Shown one piece after another: positions 1 through 7,280 of a stretch of DNA of 12,366 nt. Where the stretch lies: NCBI GenBank assembly GCA_900764755.1, contig CAAFPE010000009.1, forward strand, positions 1-12,366, in the 5' to 3' direction. Positions within the stretch are counted from its first letter, which is position 1. Every line of letters begins with the position of its first letter. The translations under genes were made by a program, and so were the position numbers. Origin of the DNA: an uncultured Oscillospiraceae bacterium (GTDB lineage: Bacteria; Bacillota; Clostridia; Oscillospirales; Oscillospiraceae). A model generated the notes under the pieces. The model made no database searches. It saw only the letters and a program-made list of their open reading frames with translations, and had not been told where the DNA came from.

Positions 1-28
1 GGGGCCGGGGCAAAACCCCCCAGCCCCG

Positions 29-74
29 AAAAAACACCCGGGCGGGCCGGCAGCCCCGCGGCCGCCCGTTTTTT
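29..74. terminator. Bidirectional intrinsic terminator at the left edge
   Basis: A GC-rich hairpin pairs 39-49 with 59-68, with G46 bulged and a nine-base loop. On the plus strand it is followed by six T (69-74). On the minus strand it is followed by a T run made by the six A at 29-34. It would end a rightward transcript entering from outside the window and act as a back-up stop for the leftward efflux gene. No part of a gene can be recognised in positions 1-75. Confidence 0.75.
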
Positions 75-79
75 ACAGC

Positions 80-108
80 AAAAGAGGACAGCTTCTCAGC
101 TGTCCTCT
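80..108 (-). terminator. Intrinsic terminator of the MATE gene
   Basis: A perfect 11-bp stem pairs 83-93 with 98-108 around a four-base loop. Read leftward it is followed by TTTT (83-80). The hairpin overlaps the last codons and the TGA stop (98-96) of the efflux gene, so coding end and terminator are merged. Confidence 0.75.
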
Positions 109-1481
109 CTGTCCTCCTTGCATCCCTCCGCCCGGTCCGGCAGACGGCCGAAGGGGCGGTATACCGTCCAATACATGGTGATGATACAGGCCAGTCCCCC
201 CACCAGCTGGGACACCGCCTCCGCCACGAACACCCCGTCCGTCCCCATCCAGACCGGAAGTAGCACCGTCAGGGGGGCGTTGATCACCGCCTTGCGCAGC
301 AGAGAGAAGAAAATCGCCTGCCGGGAGCGGCCCAGGCTGACGAACACCCCCTGCCCCGCCATCTGGAGCGACATGGGAATGAACAGGCAGAAGTAGATCC
401 GCAGGGCCGGGACCCCGGCGGCCAGCACCTCCGCGTCCCCGTTGAAGATCCGGATCAGCGCGCCTGGGAACACCATAGCCGCCGCCCAAAACAGGGCGGC
501 ACAGCCCACCGTCCCCGCCACGCTGAAGCGGATGGACTGCCGGACCCGGCTGTACAGCCCCGCCCCGTAGTTATAGCCCGTCACCGGCTGGGCCCCGTTG
601 GACAGGCCGTGAACGGGCATCATAAACACCTCTCGCAGGGAGTTGATAATGGTCATCACGCCCACATACAGGTCGCCGCCATAGACCTGGAGGGTGGCGT
701 TGCACACCACCTGGACCAGACTGTTGGTCAGGTTCATAAAAAAGCCGGACAGGCCCAGGGAGATGATCTTCCGCACCCGGGCGGGCTTCAGCACCATGCA
801 CTGGGGCCGCAGGCGAAGATCGGCCTTCTGCCCAGTGAGAAATGCCAGCACCCACACAGCGGAGCAGCCCTGGGCGATCACGGTGGCCCAGGCCGCCCCC
901 TGCACCCCCAGGTCCAGCCAGAAGATGAAGATGGGGTCCAGCACGATGTTCACCACCGCCCCCAGCCCCACCGTCATCATCCCCACCCGGCCAAAGCCCT
1001 GGGCGTTGATGAACGGGTTCATGCCCAGCCCGATCATCACAAACACCGTCCCCAGAAGATAGACGGTCATATAGGCGTCTGCGTATGGATAGGTGGCGTC
1101 GCTGGCCCCAAACAGGTAGAGGACGGGCCGCTTGAAGATCAAAAACAATGCGGTCACCGCCCCGCCGAAAATCAGCAGAAGGGTGAAGGCGCTGCCCATC
1201 ACCCGCTCGGCCTCCTCCCGGTCCCCCCGGCCCCGGCAGATAGAGCACAGAGGCGCGCCGCCGGTGCCGCACAGGTTGGCAAAGCCCATGATGATGGACA
1301 CGATGGGAATGGTGAGCCCCAGCCCCGTCAGCGCCAGGTGTCCCGGCAGCCGCCCCAGATACATCCGGTCCACCACGCTGTACAGCACGTTGATCAGCTG
1401 GGCCGCCGTCATGGGGACAGCCAGGGACATAATATTCTTCGCAATGCTTCCCTGAGAAAAATCGTACTCCTGCTGCGCCAA
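96..1481 (-). CDS. MATE family multidrug/cation efflux transporter
   Basis: A 461-residue polytopic membrane protein with about twelve hydrophobic segments, the usual length for MATE antiporters, which export drugs or metabolites in exchange for Na+ or H+. Family signatures include the first-helix stretch with VPMTAAQLINVLYSVVDRMY (residues ~22-41), the GTGGAPLCSICRGRGD loop of the first repeat, and FINAQGFGRVGMM. The second half repeats the fold, with the GAQPVTGYNYGA signature. This resembles the MepA-like branch common in Clostridia; the substrate cannot be read from sequence. The start chosen is TTG at 1481, with GGGGGGAG seven bases upstream; the next in-frame ATG would remove the conserved N-terminal FSQGSIAKNI segment. 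It lies downstream of the ATP synthase operon on the same strand but has its own candidate promoter, a hairpin before it and its own terminator. Confidence 0.93.
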   Translation of the reverse strand: MAQQEYDFSQGSIAKNIMSLAVPMTAAQLINVLYSVVDRMYLGRLPGHLALTGLGLTIPIVSIIMGFANLCGTGGAPLCSICRGRGDREEAERVMGSAFTLLLIFGGAVTALFLIFKRPVLYLFGASDATYPYADAYMTVYLLGTVFVMIGLGMNPFINAQGFGRVGMMTVGLGAVVNIVLDPIFIFWLDLGVQGAAWATVIAQGCSAVWVLAFLTGQKADLRLRPQCMVLKPARVRKIISLGLSGFFMNLTNSLVQVVCNATLQVYGGDLYVGVMTIINSLREVFMMPVHGLSNGAQPVTGYNYGAGLYSRVRQSIRFSVAGTVGCAALFWAAAMVFPGALIRIFNGDAEVLAAGVPALRIYFCLFIPMSLQMAGQGVFVSLGRSRQAIFFSLLRKAVINAPLTVLLPVWMGTDGVFVAEAVSQLVGGLACIITMYWTVYRPFGRLPDRAEGCKEDREDS

Positions 1482-1511
1482 GCTGCGTCTCCCCCCGTCC
1501 GTTTTCTATTC

Positions 1512-1540
1512 AGTGTACACCTCCTCCGCCCTTCACACAA
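1512..1540 (-). promoter_or_regulatory. Candidate promoter of the MATE gene
   Basis: On the minus strand, TTGTGT (1540-1535) is followed after 17 bases by TACACT (1517-1512), a moderate match to the housekeeping sigma consensus. It sits about 30 bases before the TTG start. The -10 element overlaps the 8-base palindrome GTGTACAC (1514-1521). The call rests on hexamers and spacing only. Confidence 0.4.
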
Positions 1541-1610
1541 GTCCTTTTTCCAAATCCCAGTCCGGGACCAAAAGAGGCACACTCTGCGGATCGATTGCAG
1601 CTTGCAGCAT

Positions 1611-1645
1611 CTGCAAAGGCGCCGGAGGTGGAGACCTCCGGCGCC
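1611..1645 (-). terminator. Hairpin terminator at the end of the ATP synthase operon
   Basis: A perfect 12-bp stem pairs 1618-1629 with 1634-1645 around a four-base loop, starting ten bases after the atpC stop. Read leftward it is followed by only TTT and then GCAG. A second small hairpin with stem TTGCAG/CTGCAA follows immediately. The stem is very strong but the U-tract is short, so termination may be incomplete and some read-through into the MATE gene is possible. Confidence 0.65.
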
Positions 1646-1654
1646 GCTGCGTCT

Positions 1655-2062
1655 CTAATTTCTCGCCGCCTTCAGCCGGGCCATAGCCCGGGCCAGTGCA
1701 GCCTTGGAGTTGTAATATTCCTGAATGCTCAGCTTCTGGCGTAGGCGCTCCTCCGCCCGCTCCTTGGCGGCCTCCGCCCGCTTCCAGTCGATCTCCTCCG
1801 GCCGCTCGGCGGAGGTGGTCAGCACCATCACCCGGTCGGGCATGATCTCGGCCAGGCCCTGGCTGACCACCGCGTGGGTCCAGGCCCCCTCGCTGCGGTA
1901 CTTCAACTCACCGGGGACCACGGCGGTGACCACCGGCTCGTGGCCGGCCTCCACCCCCATATAGCCGTCGATGGCGGGCAGGACCAGGGAGTCCGCATCC
2001 CCGATGTAGAACTGCCGGTCAGGGGTCACCACCTCCAGGTGGAAGCACTTTCCTTCCGCCAT
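1655..2062 (-). CDS. atpC: F1Fo ATP synthase subunit epsilon
   Basis: A 135-residue subunit of the F1 central stalk, which binds gamma and the c-ring and inhibits ATP hydrolysis in many bacteria. The N-terminal beta-sandwich is recognised by FHLEVVTPDRQFY (residues 7-19) and DGYMGVEAGHEP (32-43). The C-terminal two-helix hairpin covers about 90-133. The second domain opens with IDWKRAEAA (91-99), matching the IDxxRA motif that binds regulatory ATP in Bacillus-type epsilon (family knowledge). The start is ATG at 2062, one base after the atpD stop (TGAGATG), which suggests translational coupling. A longer in-frame form from 2110 lies inside atpD and lacks homology, so it was not used. Last gene of the operon. 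Confidence 0.96.
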   Translation of the reverse strand: MAEGKCFHLEVVTPDRQFYIGDADSLVLPAIDGYMGVEAGHEPVVTAVVPGELKYRSEGAWTHAVVSQGLAEIMPDRVMVLTTSAERPEEIDWKRAEAAKERAEERLRQKLSIQEYYNSKAALARAMARLKAARN

Positions 2063-2063
2063 C

Positions 2064-3464
2064 TCACAGCACCCCCATATCCCGGGCTTTCTTCCGCACC
2101 TCGTCCACATCGCCGGTCATACTGAAGGCGGCCTCAGGCAGACGGTCCAGCTCGCCGCCCAAAATAGCCTCGAAGCTGCGCAGCGTGTCCTCCAGCTTCA
2201 CGAAGCGGCCCTCCAGGCCAGTGAAGGTCTGGGCCACTGAGAAGGGCTGGGAGAAGAACTGCTGGATGCGGCGGGCCCGCTCCACGGCGATCTTGTCCTC
2301 CTCGCTGAGCTCCTCCATGCCTAAAATGGCGATGATGTCCTGAAGCTCCCGGTACCGCTGGAGCAGCTCCTGCACCGCCCGGGCCGCCTTATAGTGGCGC
2401 TCTCCCACCACGTCGGGCTCCAGAATGCGTGAGGTGGACTCCAGCGGATCCACCGCCGGATAAATACCCTGCTCCACGATCTTACGGGACAGCACTGTGG
2501 TGGCGTCCAGGTGGGTGAAGGTGGTGGCGGGGGCGGGGTCGGTGAGGTCGTCCGCCGGGACGTATACTGCCTGCACCGATGTAATGGCCCCGCTCCGGGT
2601 GGAGGTGATCCGCTCCTGAAGGGCGCCCATCTCGTTGGCCAGAGTGGGCTGATAGCCCACAGCGGAGGGCATCCGCCCCATGAGGGCGGACACCTCGGAG
2701 CCCGCCTGGACATAGCGGAAGATGTTGTCGATGAAGAGCAGCACATCCTGGTGCTGCTGATCCCGGAAGTACTCCGCCATGGTCAGCCCGGTGAGGGCTA
2801 CCCGCATCCGGGCTCCGGGGGACTCGTTCATCTGTCCGAACACCAGGGCCGTCTTTTCAATGACCCCGGACTCGGTCATCTCCCGCCACAGGTCGCTGCC
2901 CTCCCGGGTGCGCTCCCCTACGCCGGTAAAGATGGAGTAGCCGCCGTGCTGGGTGGCGATATTGTGGATCAGCTCCTGGATCAGCACTGTCTTGCCCACG
3001 CCGGCGCCGCCAAACAGGCCGATCTTGCCGCCACGGGCGTAGGGGGCCAACAGGTCAATGACCTTGATCCCCGTCTCAAACAGGTCCACCACAGGGCGCT
3101 GGTCGGAAAAGCTGGGGGGCTGGCGGTGGATGGACCAGTGCTCATGGGCGGACACCGCACCTTTGCCGTCGATGGGGTCCCCCAGCACATTGAACATCCG
3201 GCCCAGCACACCCTCCCCCACCGGGACGGAGATGGGCCCTCCCCAGGGCTTCACCTCCATGCCCCGGCCGATCCCCTCGCTGGGAGAGAGCATGAAACAG
3301 CGGGCGGTGTCCCCGCCGATGTGCTGAGCCACCTCCATGACCCGCCTCTGGCCTCCCACCTCCAGCCACAGGGCGTCCTTGATGGCGGGCATCTCATCCC
3401 GGGCAAACTGGACGTCCACCACAGGACCCTGTACCTGGACCACAGTCCCTTTGCATTCCTTCAT
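2064..3464 (-). CDS. atpD: F1Fo ATP synthase subunit beta (catalytic)
   Basis: A 466-residue catalytic subunit of the F1 hexamer, which makes ATP from ADP and phosphate on the cytoplasmic side. Motifs are intact: P-loop GGAGVGKT (152-159), GERTREG with the catalytic glutamate at 184, the LLFIDNIFR Walker B strand (about 242-250), and QAGSEVSALMGRMPSAVGYQ. The lever motif that contacts gamma and epsilon reads EELSEED (384-390) where DELSEED is usual, a conservative change. The start chosen is ATG at 3464, giving MKECKGTVVQVQGPVVDV as in other beta subunits, with AAAGGTG upstream. An in-frame GTG four codons earlier (3476) overlaps that ribosome binding site. It lies 31 bases after atpG and one base before atpC. 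Confidence 0.98.
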   Translation of the reverse strand: MKECKGTVVQVQGPVVDVQFARDEMPAIKDALWLEVGGQRRVMEVAQHIGGDTARCFMLSPSEGIGRGMEVKPWGGPISVPVGEGVLGRMFNVLGDPIDGKGAVSAHEHWSIHRQPPSFSDQRPVVDLFETGIKVIDLLAPYARGGKIGLFGGAGVGKTVLIQELIHNIATQHGGYSIFTGVGERTREGSDLWREMTESGVIEKTALVFGQMNESPGARMRVALTGLTMAEYFRDQQHQDVLLFIDNIFRYVQAGSEVSALMGRMPSAVGYQPTLANEMGALQERITSTRSGAITSVQAVYVPADDLTDPAPATTFTHLDATTVLSRKIVEQGIYPAVDPLESTSRILEPDVVGERHYKAARAVQELLQRYRELQDIIAILGMEELSEEDKIAVERARRIQQFFSQPFSVAQTFTGLEGRFVKLEDTLRSFEAILGGELDRLPEAAFSMTGDVDEVRKKARDMGVL

Positions 3465-3495
3465 ATCTGCACACACCTTTCCGGTGACATTTCAC

Positions 3496-4386
3496 CTAGC
3501 ACTCTCCCTGGATCTGGGCCCCACTGGCGATCTCCGTGATCTCCTGGGTGATGGCCGACTGTCTGGCCCGGTTATAGGTCAGGGACAGGGACCTGAGCAT
3601 CTCCTTGGCATTGTCGCTGGCTGCCTCCATGGCAGTCATGCGGGCGCTCTGCTCTGAGGAGAAGGACTCCACCAGCGCTCCGAACACCATTCCCCGGATG
3701 TAGCCGCTGGGGATGATATTATCCAGCACCGCCTCCGGCGATGGGACATAGGCTACCTCCTGGGGCGCACCCGGTCCAGCCGGGGGATCCCATGGGAAGT
3801 TGGCCCGGTCCAGGGGCAGCAGAGTGCGCTCCCGCACCTCCAGCTTCAGGGGAGAGACCATCTCAGTATACAAAATGCGCACCTCATCCAGACTACGGTC
3901 CAGGAACCGCCGTACCACCTCGTCGCCAATCTCCCGTGCCCTCCGCATGGTGGGGTTCTGCACCACATGGGAGAACTCCTCCACGATGGGGATGCCCCGG
4001 CCCTGAAAGTAGAGTCGGCCCACGACCCCCACCACAAAGAGGCTGGGGTGGGGTGACTGGCGTACATACTCCTCCGCACGGCGCAGTACATTGTGGTTAT
4101 AGGCACCGGCCAGCCCCTTGTCTCCGCTGACCACGATATAGCCCACCTTCCGCTCCTGCTCCGGCACATCGGTCCGCGGGTCAAAGAACTCATGCTCCAG
4201 TTCCGGGGAGCGGTAGAGGATGTCCGCAATGGTTGCGTCGATTTTGGTGAAGTAGGGGGCCGCCCGGTCCAGCTGCCCCTTGGCCTTCCGCAGGTTGGCC
4301 GAGGAGATCAGATACATGGCGCTGGTGATCTTCAGGGTCTGCTGCACACTTTTGATCCGGGTCCGAATCTCCTTGGTACCGGCCAT
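3496..4386 (-). CDS. atpG: F1Fo ATP synthase subunit gamma
   Basis: A 296-residue rotor shaft of F1. Both terminal helices that form the coiled coil inside the alpha3beta3 ring are recognisable. The N-terminus has EIRTRIKSVQQTLKITSAM (6-24). The C-terminus has SSEQSARMTAMEAASDNAKE and LTYNRARQSAITQEITEI. The central Rossmann-like domain has the conserved VVSGDKGLAGAYNHNV stretch (about 85-100). Length and motif order are normal. The start is ATG at 4386 behind a purine-rich GGGAGGGAGAG site. It begins 28 bases after the fused delta-alpha gene and ends 31 bases before atpD. Confidence 0.97.
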   Translation of the reverse strand: MAGTKEIRTRIKSVQQTLKITSAMYLISSANLRKAKGQLDRAAPYFTKIDATIADILYRSPELEHEFFDPRTDVPEQERKVGYIVVSGDKGLAGAYNHNVLRRAEEYVRQSPHPSLFVVGVVGRLYFQGRGIPIVEEFSHVVQNPTMRRAREIGDEVVRRFLDRSLDEVRILYTEMVSPLKLEVRERTLLPLDRANFPWDPPAGPGAPQEVAYVPSPEAVLDNIIPSGYIRGMVFGALVESFSSEQSARMTAMEAASDNAKEMLRSLSLTYNRARQSAITQEITEIASGAQIQGEC

Positions 4387-4414
4387 TTTCTCTCCCTCCC
4401 TCTCGCCGGCGGGG

Positions 4415-6517
4415 TCAGGCCACCGTCAGCTTTTCCTTCTTATAGTTCTCCAGATCCGCCCGGATGGCCTCGATGGCCACGGCGGACAGGTTACCCGTCC
4501 GCTGGACCTCCAGCACCAGCTCCCGGTGCTCCCGCTCGATGCGGTCGGCAAAGCCCCAGGCGAACTCCCGGACCTGCTCCACCGGCACGTCATCCAGCAG
4601 TCCGTTGGTGCCGATGTACAGCAAAACGGCCTGACGGCTGACCGACATGGGCTGATAGAGGGGCTGCTTGAGCAGCTCCAGCAGATGCTTGCCGTGATCC
4701 AGCGTCTTTTGCGTCGCCTGGTCCAGATCCGAGGAGAACTGGGTGAAGATCTCCAGTTCCCGGAAGCGGGCCAGATCGATGCGCATGGTGCCTGCGGTGC
4801 GCTTGATGGCCCGGGTCTGTGCTGCGCCGCCCACACGGGACACCGACAGGCCCACATTCACCGCCGGCCGCTGCCCGGCAAAGAACAGATCGGTCTCCAG
4901 ATAGATCTGTCCGTCGGTGATGGAAATGACGTTAGTGGGGATATAGGCGGACACGTCCCCCGCCTGGGTCTCAATGATGGGGATGGCCGTCATGGAGCCG
5001 CCGCCGTACTCCTGGGTCTGGCGACAGGCCCGCTCCAGCAGGCGGGAGTGGAGATAGAACACGTCGCCCGGGTAGGCCTCCCGGCCGGGGGAGCGCTTGA
5101 GCAGCAGGGACAGGGCCCGGTAGGCCACTGCGTGCTTGCTCAAATCGTCATAGACGATGAGCACATCCTTCCCCTGGGACATAAAATACTCCCCCATGGC
5201 CGCACCGGAGTAGGGCGCGATGTACTGCAGAGGGGCCGGTTCGCTGGCGGTGGCCGACACAATGATGGAGTAGTCCATGGCTCCATGCTTCTGGAGCGTA
5301 TCCCGCACCCGGGCCACCGAGGACGCCTTCTGTCCAATGGCCACATAGATGCAGATCACGTCCTCCCCTTTCTGGTTGAGGATGGTGTCCACCGCAATAG
5401 CTGTCTTGCCCGTCTGGCGGTCGCCGATGAGCAGCTCACGCTGTCCCCGCCCAATGGGGATCATGGCATCAATGGCCAGGATCCCGGTCTGAAGAGGGGT
5501 GTTCACCGGCTCCCGGGAGATCACGCCGCTGGCCTCATGCTCAATGGGCCGGGTCTCTGTGGTGCGGATGGGCCCCATTCCGTCCAGGGGCTGTCCCAGG
5601 GCGTCCACGACCCGGCCCAGCATGGCCTCGCCCACCGGCACATCGGCGGGGCGGCCCGTGCGGGTCACGATGCTGCCCTCCCGCAGGCCGGTCTCCTGGC
5701 CCAGCAGGACGCAGCCCACGCTGTTCCGGGACAGGTCCATGACCATGCCCTGAACACCGGTCTCAAACTCCACCAGTTCGCCGTACACCGCCCGGTCCAG
5801 ACCCTGGATCTGGGCAATCCCGTCGCCTACGCTGATAATCCGGCCGATCTCCTGGACCTCGCCCACAGACTGGAAATCCTGGATCCGGGTCTTGAGGTTC
5901 TGGACCAGGCTGCCCATGTCGCTGCCGTCCTCCACCTCGAAGCCCTGGATCTTGGACTTCAGGCCCTCTACCAGGCCCTCCAGTTCCTCACTGTCCGCAT
6001 CAAAATCGCCCTTGAGCCCCTGGGCCAGACGCTCCAGACGTCCCCGGACACTGCGGTCATAGACCACGCCCTGGACCTCCAGGCGAAAGCCGCCCAGAAT
6101 GGCCGGGTCGATCTTGACCTGAAGGACCACCCGCTCCAGGCCCCGCAGCCGGCACACCGCCCGTCGCAGATCCTCCAGGGTGGCCTCATCCGGCTGCCGG
6201 GCGCAGGTGACCACACACACCGCGCCGCCCTGGGCAGCCACCTCCAGCTGCCGCAGCTCCCTCAGGATGGCAGGCAGGCTGTCCAGCGTCCCCTGCTCCA
6301 GCAGCAGGAGCACGAAGGCGGTCAGCTGCTCCTTCCCCGCCAGCATGGGCGCTGTGCGGATCAGCTCCTCCTTCTCCTCTCTGGTGGTCCCGGCCCCATT
6401 CAGTGCCGGCCACAGCATGGTATCCGACACCAGGGCCTGGGCAGATTCCTTCAGCCCCGGCGTCTCCTCCCCCATTTGATAGAGGACCGCGGCGCTGCGC
6501 TGGATCGAATCACTCAT
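4415..6517 (-). CDS. atpHA: Fused F1Fo ATP synthase delta-alpha subunit
   Basis: One open frame of 700 codons joins two subunits normally encoded separately. Residues 1 to about 170 are a full-length delta (OSCP-type stator) subunit: helical N-terminal domain, the EQGTLDSLPAILRELRQL stretch (74-91), VKIDPAILGGFRLEV (134-148) and the family-typical ending DRSVRGRLERL (154-164). Residues about 200-700 are a full alpha subunit: VGEVQEIGRIISVGDGIAQI (218-237), P-loop GDRQTGKT (365-372), and SVSRVGGAAQT with the arginine finger at R561. Between them (171-199) is a linker carrying an extra copy of the alpha N-terminal helix. The start codon overlaps the atpF stop in ATGA (6517-6514), so translation is probably coupled. 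Delta normally binds the N-terminus of one of three alpha chains; a pure fusion would give three delta domains per F1. An internal start at codon 201 could supply free alpha. No frameshift or stop is seen in the joint. Alternative explanation: a sequence or assembly error that removed an atpH stop. Confidence 0.95.
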   Translation of the reverse strand: MSDSIQRSAAVLYQMGEETPGLKESAQALVSDTMLWPALNGAGTTREEKEELIRTAPMLAGKEQLTAFVLLLLEQGTLDSLPAILRELRQLEVAAQGGAVCVVTCARQPDEATLEDLRRAVCRLRGLERVVLQVKIDPAILGGFRLEVQGVVYDRSVRGRLERLAQGLKGDFDADSEELEGLVEGLKSKIQGFEVEDGSDMGSLVQNLKTRIQDFQSVGEVQEIGRIISVGDGIAQIQGLDRAVYGELVEFETGVQGMVMDLSRNSVGCVLLGQETGLREGSIVTRTGRPADVPVGEAMLGRVVDALGQPLDGMGPIRTTETRPIEHEASGVISREPVNTPLQTGILAIDAMIPIGRGQRELLIGDRQTGKTAIAVDTILNQKGEDVICIYVAIGQKASSVARVRDTLQKHGAMDYSIIVSATASEPAPLQYIAPYSGAAMGEYFMSQGKDVLIVYDDLSKHAVAYRALSLLLKRSPGREAYPGDVFYLHSRLLERACRQTQEYGGGSMTAIPIIETQAGDVSAYIPTNVISITDGQIYLETDLFFAGQRPAVNVGLSVSRVGGAAQTRAIKRTAGTMRIDLARFRELEIFTQFSSDLDQATQKTLDHGKHLLELLKQPLYQPMSVSRQAVLLYIGTNGLLDDVPVEQVREFAWGFADRIEREHRELVLEVQRTGNLSAVAIEAIRADLENYKKEKLTVA
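5873..5986 (-). repeat. Tandem copies of the alpha N-terminal helix in the delta-alpha linker
   Basis: Residues 178-193 (EELEGLVEGLKSKIQGF region) and 200-215 (MGSLVQNLKTRIQDF region) of the fusion align at a spacing of 22 residues (66 bases). The shared pattern is L-V-x-x-L-K-x-[KR]-I-Q-x-F, with seven of twelve positions identical. The second copy is in the normal place of the alpha N-terminal helix, which docks delta in bacterial F1. The first copy lies in the linker. At base level the copies have diverged, so any duplication is old, or the similarity is convergent. Confidence 0.6.
5915..5933 (-). promoter_or_regulatory. Possible internal ribosome binding site and start for free alpha subunit
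   Basis: Inside the fused gene, GGAGG (5933-5929) lies 11 bases before an in-frame ATG (5917-5915), which is codon 201. Initiation here would give a 500-residue protein beginning MGSLVQNLKTRIQ, the usual length and N-terminus of a stand-alone alpha subunit. The spacing is somewhat long but within the range used by bacteria. It could be an active second start or the relic of the ancestral atpA start. Because GAG and GAC codons are common here, chance occurrence is not excluded. Confidence 0.5.
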
Positions 6518-7002
6518 TTCCGCTCACCCGCCTCCGACAAAAACTGCTCCGCCATGGCCCTGTCTGAATCCTGGTCCAGGGCCTGTCCCGTCACCTTGGC
6601 CGCAGCCAGAACGGCCAGCTGGGCCACCTCCTGCCGGGCGCTGCGCATCAGCTTCTCCCGGTCGGCCCGGTTCTTGGCCTGGGCCTGCTCCTGCATCCGG
6701 CGGGTATCCTCCTGGGCCTGCTCCAGAAGCGCCTGGTACTCCTGCTCGCCCCGCACCTTGGCCTGATCCACGATCTTGGCCGCCTGGGCATGGGCCTGGG
6801 AGAGCTGGTCCTCATACTCCTTCCGCAGTTCCTCCGCCTGGGCCTTCTGCCGCTCGGCGCTGGAGAGTTCCTTCTCCACCAGGGCAGCCCGCTCCTCCAG
6901 GATACGGTTGACCCGGCCGAACAGGAGCTTCTTCAGCACCACATACAGGATCAGCAGGTTCAGGACGGTAAAGATCACGGTGGATAACTGAAAATCCAAC
7001 AT
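6514..7002 (-). CDS. atpF: F1Fo ATP synthase subunit b
   Basis: A 162-residue peripheral stalk subunit, which works as a dimer linking the membrane a subunit to delta on F1. One N-terminal membrane helix (about 5-26, FQLSTVIFTVLNLLILYVVL) is followed by the conserved KKLLFGRVNRILEER segment. A long charged coiled coil rich in Glu, Gln, Lys and Ala runs to the C-terminus, where it meets delta. Length is normal, with no b-delta fusion of the mycobacterial kind; here delta is joined to alpha instead. The start is ATG at 7002 after a purine-rich AAGGGGGAAGG site, 13 bases after atpE. Its stop overlaps the fused gene start by four bases. Confidence 0.97.
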   Translation of the reverse strand: MLDFQLSTVIFTVLNLLILYVVLKKLLFGRVNRILEERAALVEKELSSAERQKAQAEELRKEYEDQLSQAHAQAAKIVDQAKVRGEQEYQALLEQAQEDTRRMQEQAQAKNRADREKLMRSARQEVAQLAVLAAAKVTGQALDQDSDRAMAEQFLSEAGERK

Positions 7003-7015
7003 CGTGCCTTCCCCC

Positions 7016-7234
7016 TTACTTCATAAACAGGATCAGCAGCGCGGTGATAAAGCCGAAGATGGCGGTACCCTCTGCCAGGGCGCAGCCGATCAGCAGGGTG
7101 CTGTTGATCTTACCGGCGGCCTCCGGCTGGCGGGCAATGGCCTCGCTGGCCTTTCCGGTGGCGATGCCGATGCCGATACCAGCCCCGATGCCGGTAAAAA
7201 CAGCCAGTCCGATTGCAAGCATTCCGATCTCCAT
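7016..7234 (-). CDS. atpE: F1Fo ATP synthase subunit c (proton-type ring subunit)
   Basis: A 72-residue hairpin of two membrane helices joined by the polar loop ARQPEA (34-39), forming the rotor ring in the membrane. The first helix has the glycine-rich GIGAGIGIGIATGK run (15-28). The ion carrier is E55 in ALAEGTAIFGF (52-62). Compared with the Na+ ring of Ilyobacter, the helix-1 glutamine is I22, the serine after the glutamate is G56 and the supporting tyrosine is F60. The coupling ion is therefore predicted to be H+. The start is ATG at 7234 with a strong AAAGGAGG about ten bases upstream, fitting the high expression needed for many copies per complex. Confidence 0.98.
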   Translation of the reverse strand: MEIGMLAIGLAVFTGIGAGIGIGIATGKASEAIARQPEAAGKINSTLLIGCALAEGTAIFGFITALLILFMK

Positions 7235-7280
7235 GATAGTATGTCCTCCTTTATTTCAGCCCCGGGGGCCGATCTCTGAT

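Noticed and set aside
1655..2110. Longer epsilon start at 2110
   Set aside because: The extra 16 residues lie inside atpD and match nothing in epsilon; ATG at 2062 gives the normal N-terminus and sits one base after the atpD stop.
4280..6766. An 828-codon open frame on the plus strand opposite the delta-alpha fusion
   Set aside because: It is the mirror of a GC-rich coding frame. It is rich in His, Gln, Gly and Leu with no recognisable domain or ribosome binding site, and the minus frame is unmistakably ATP synthase.
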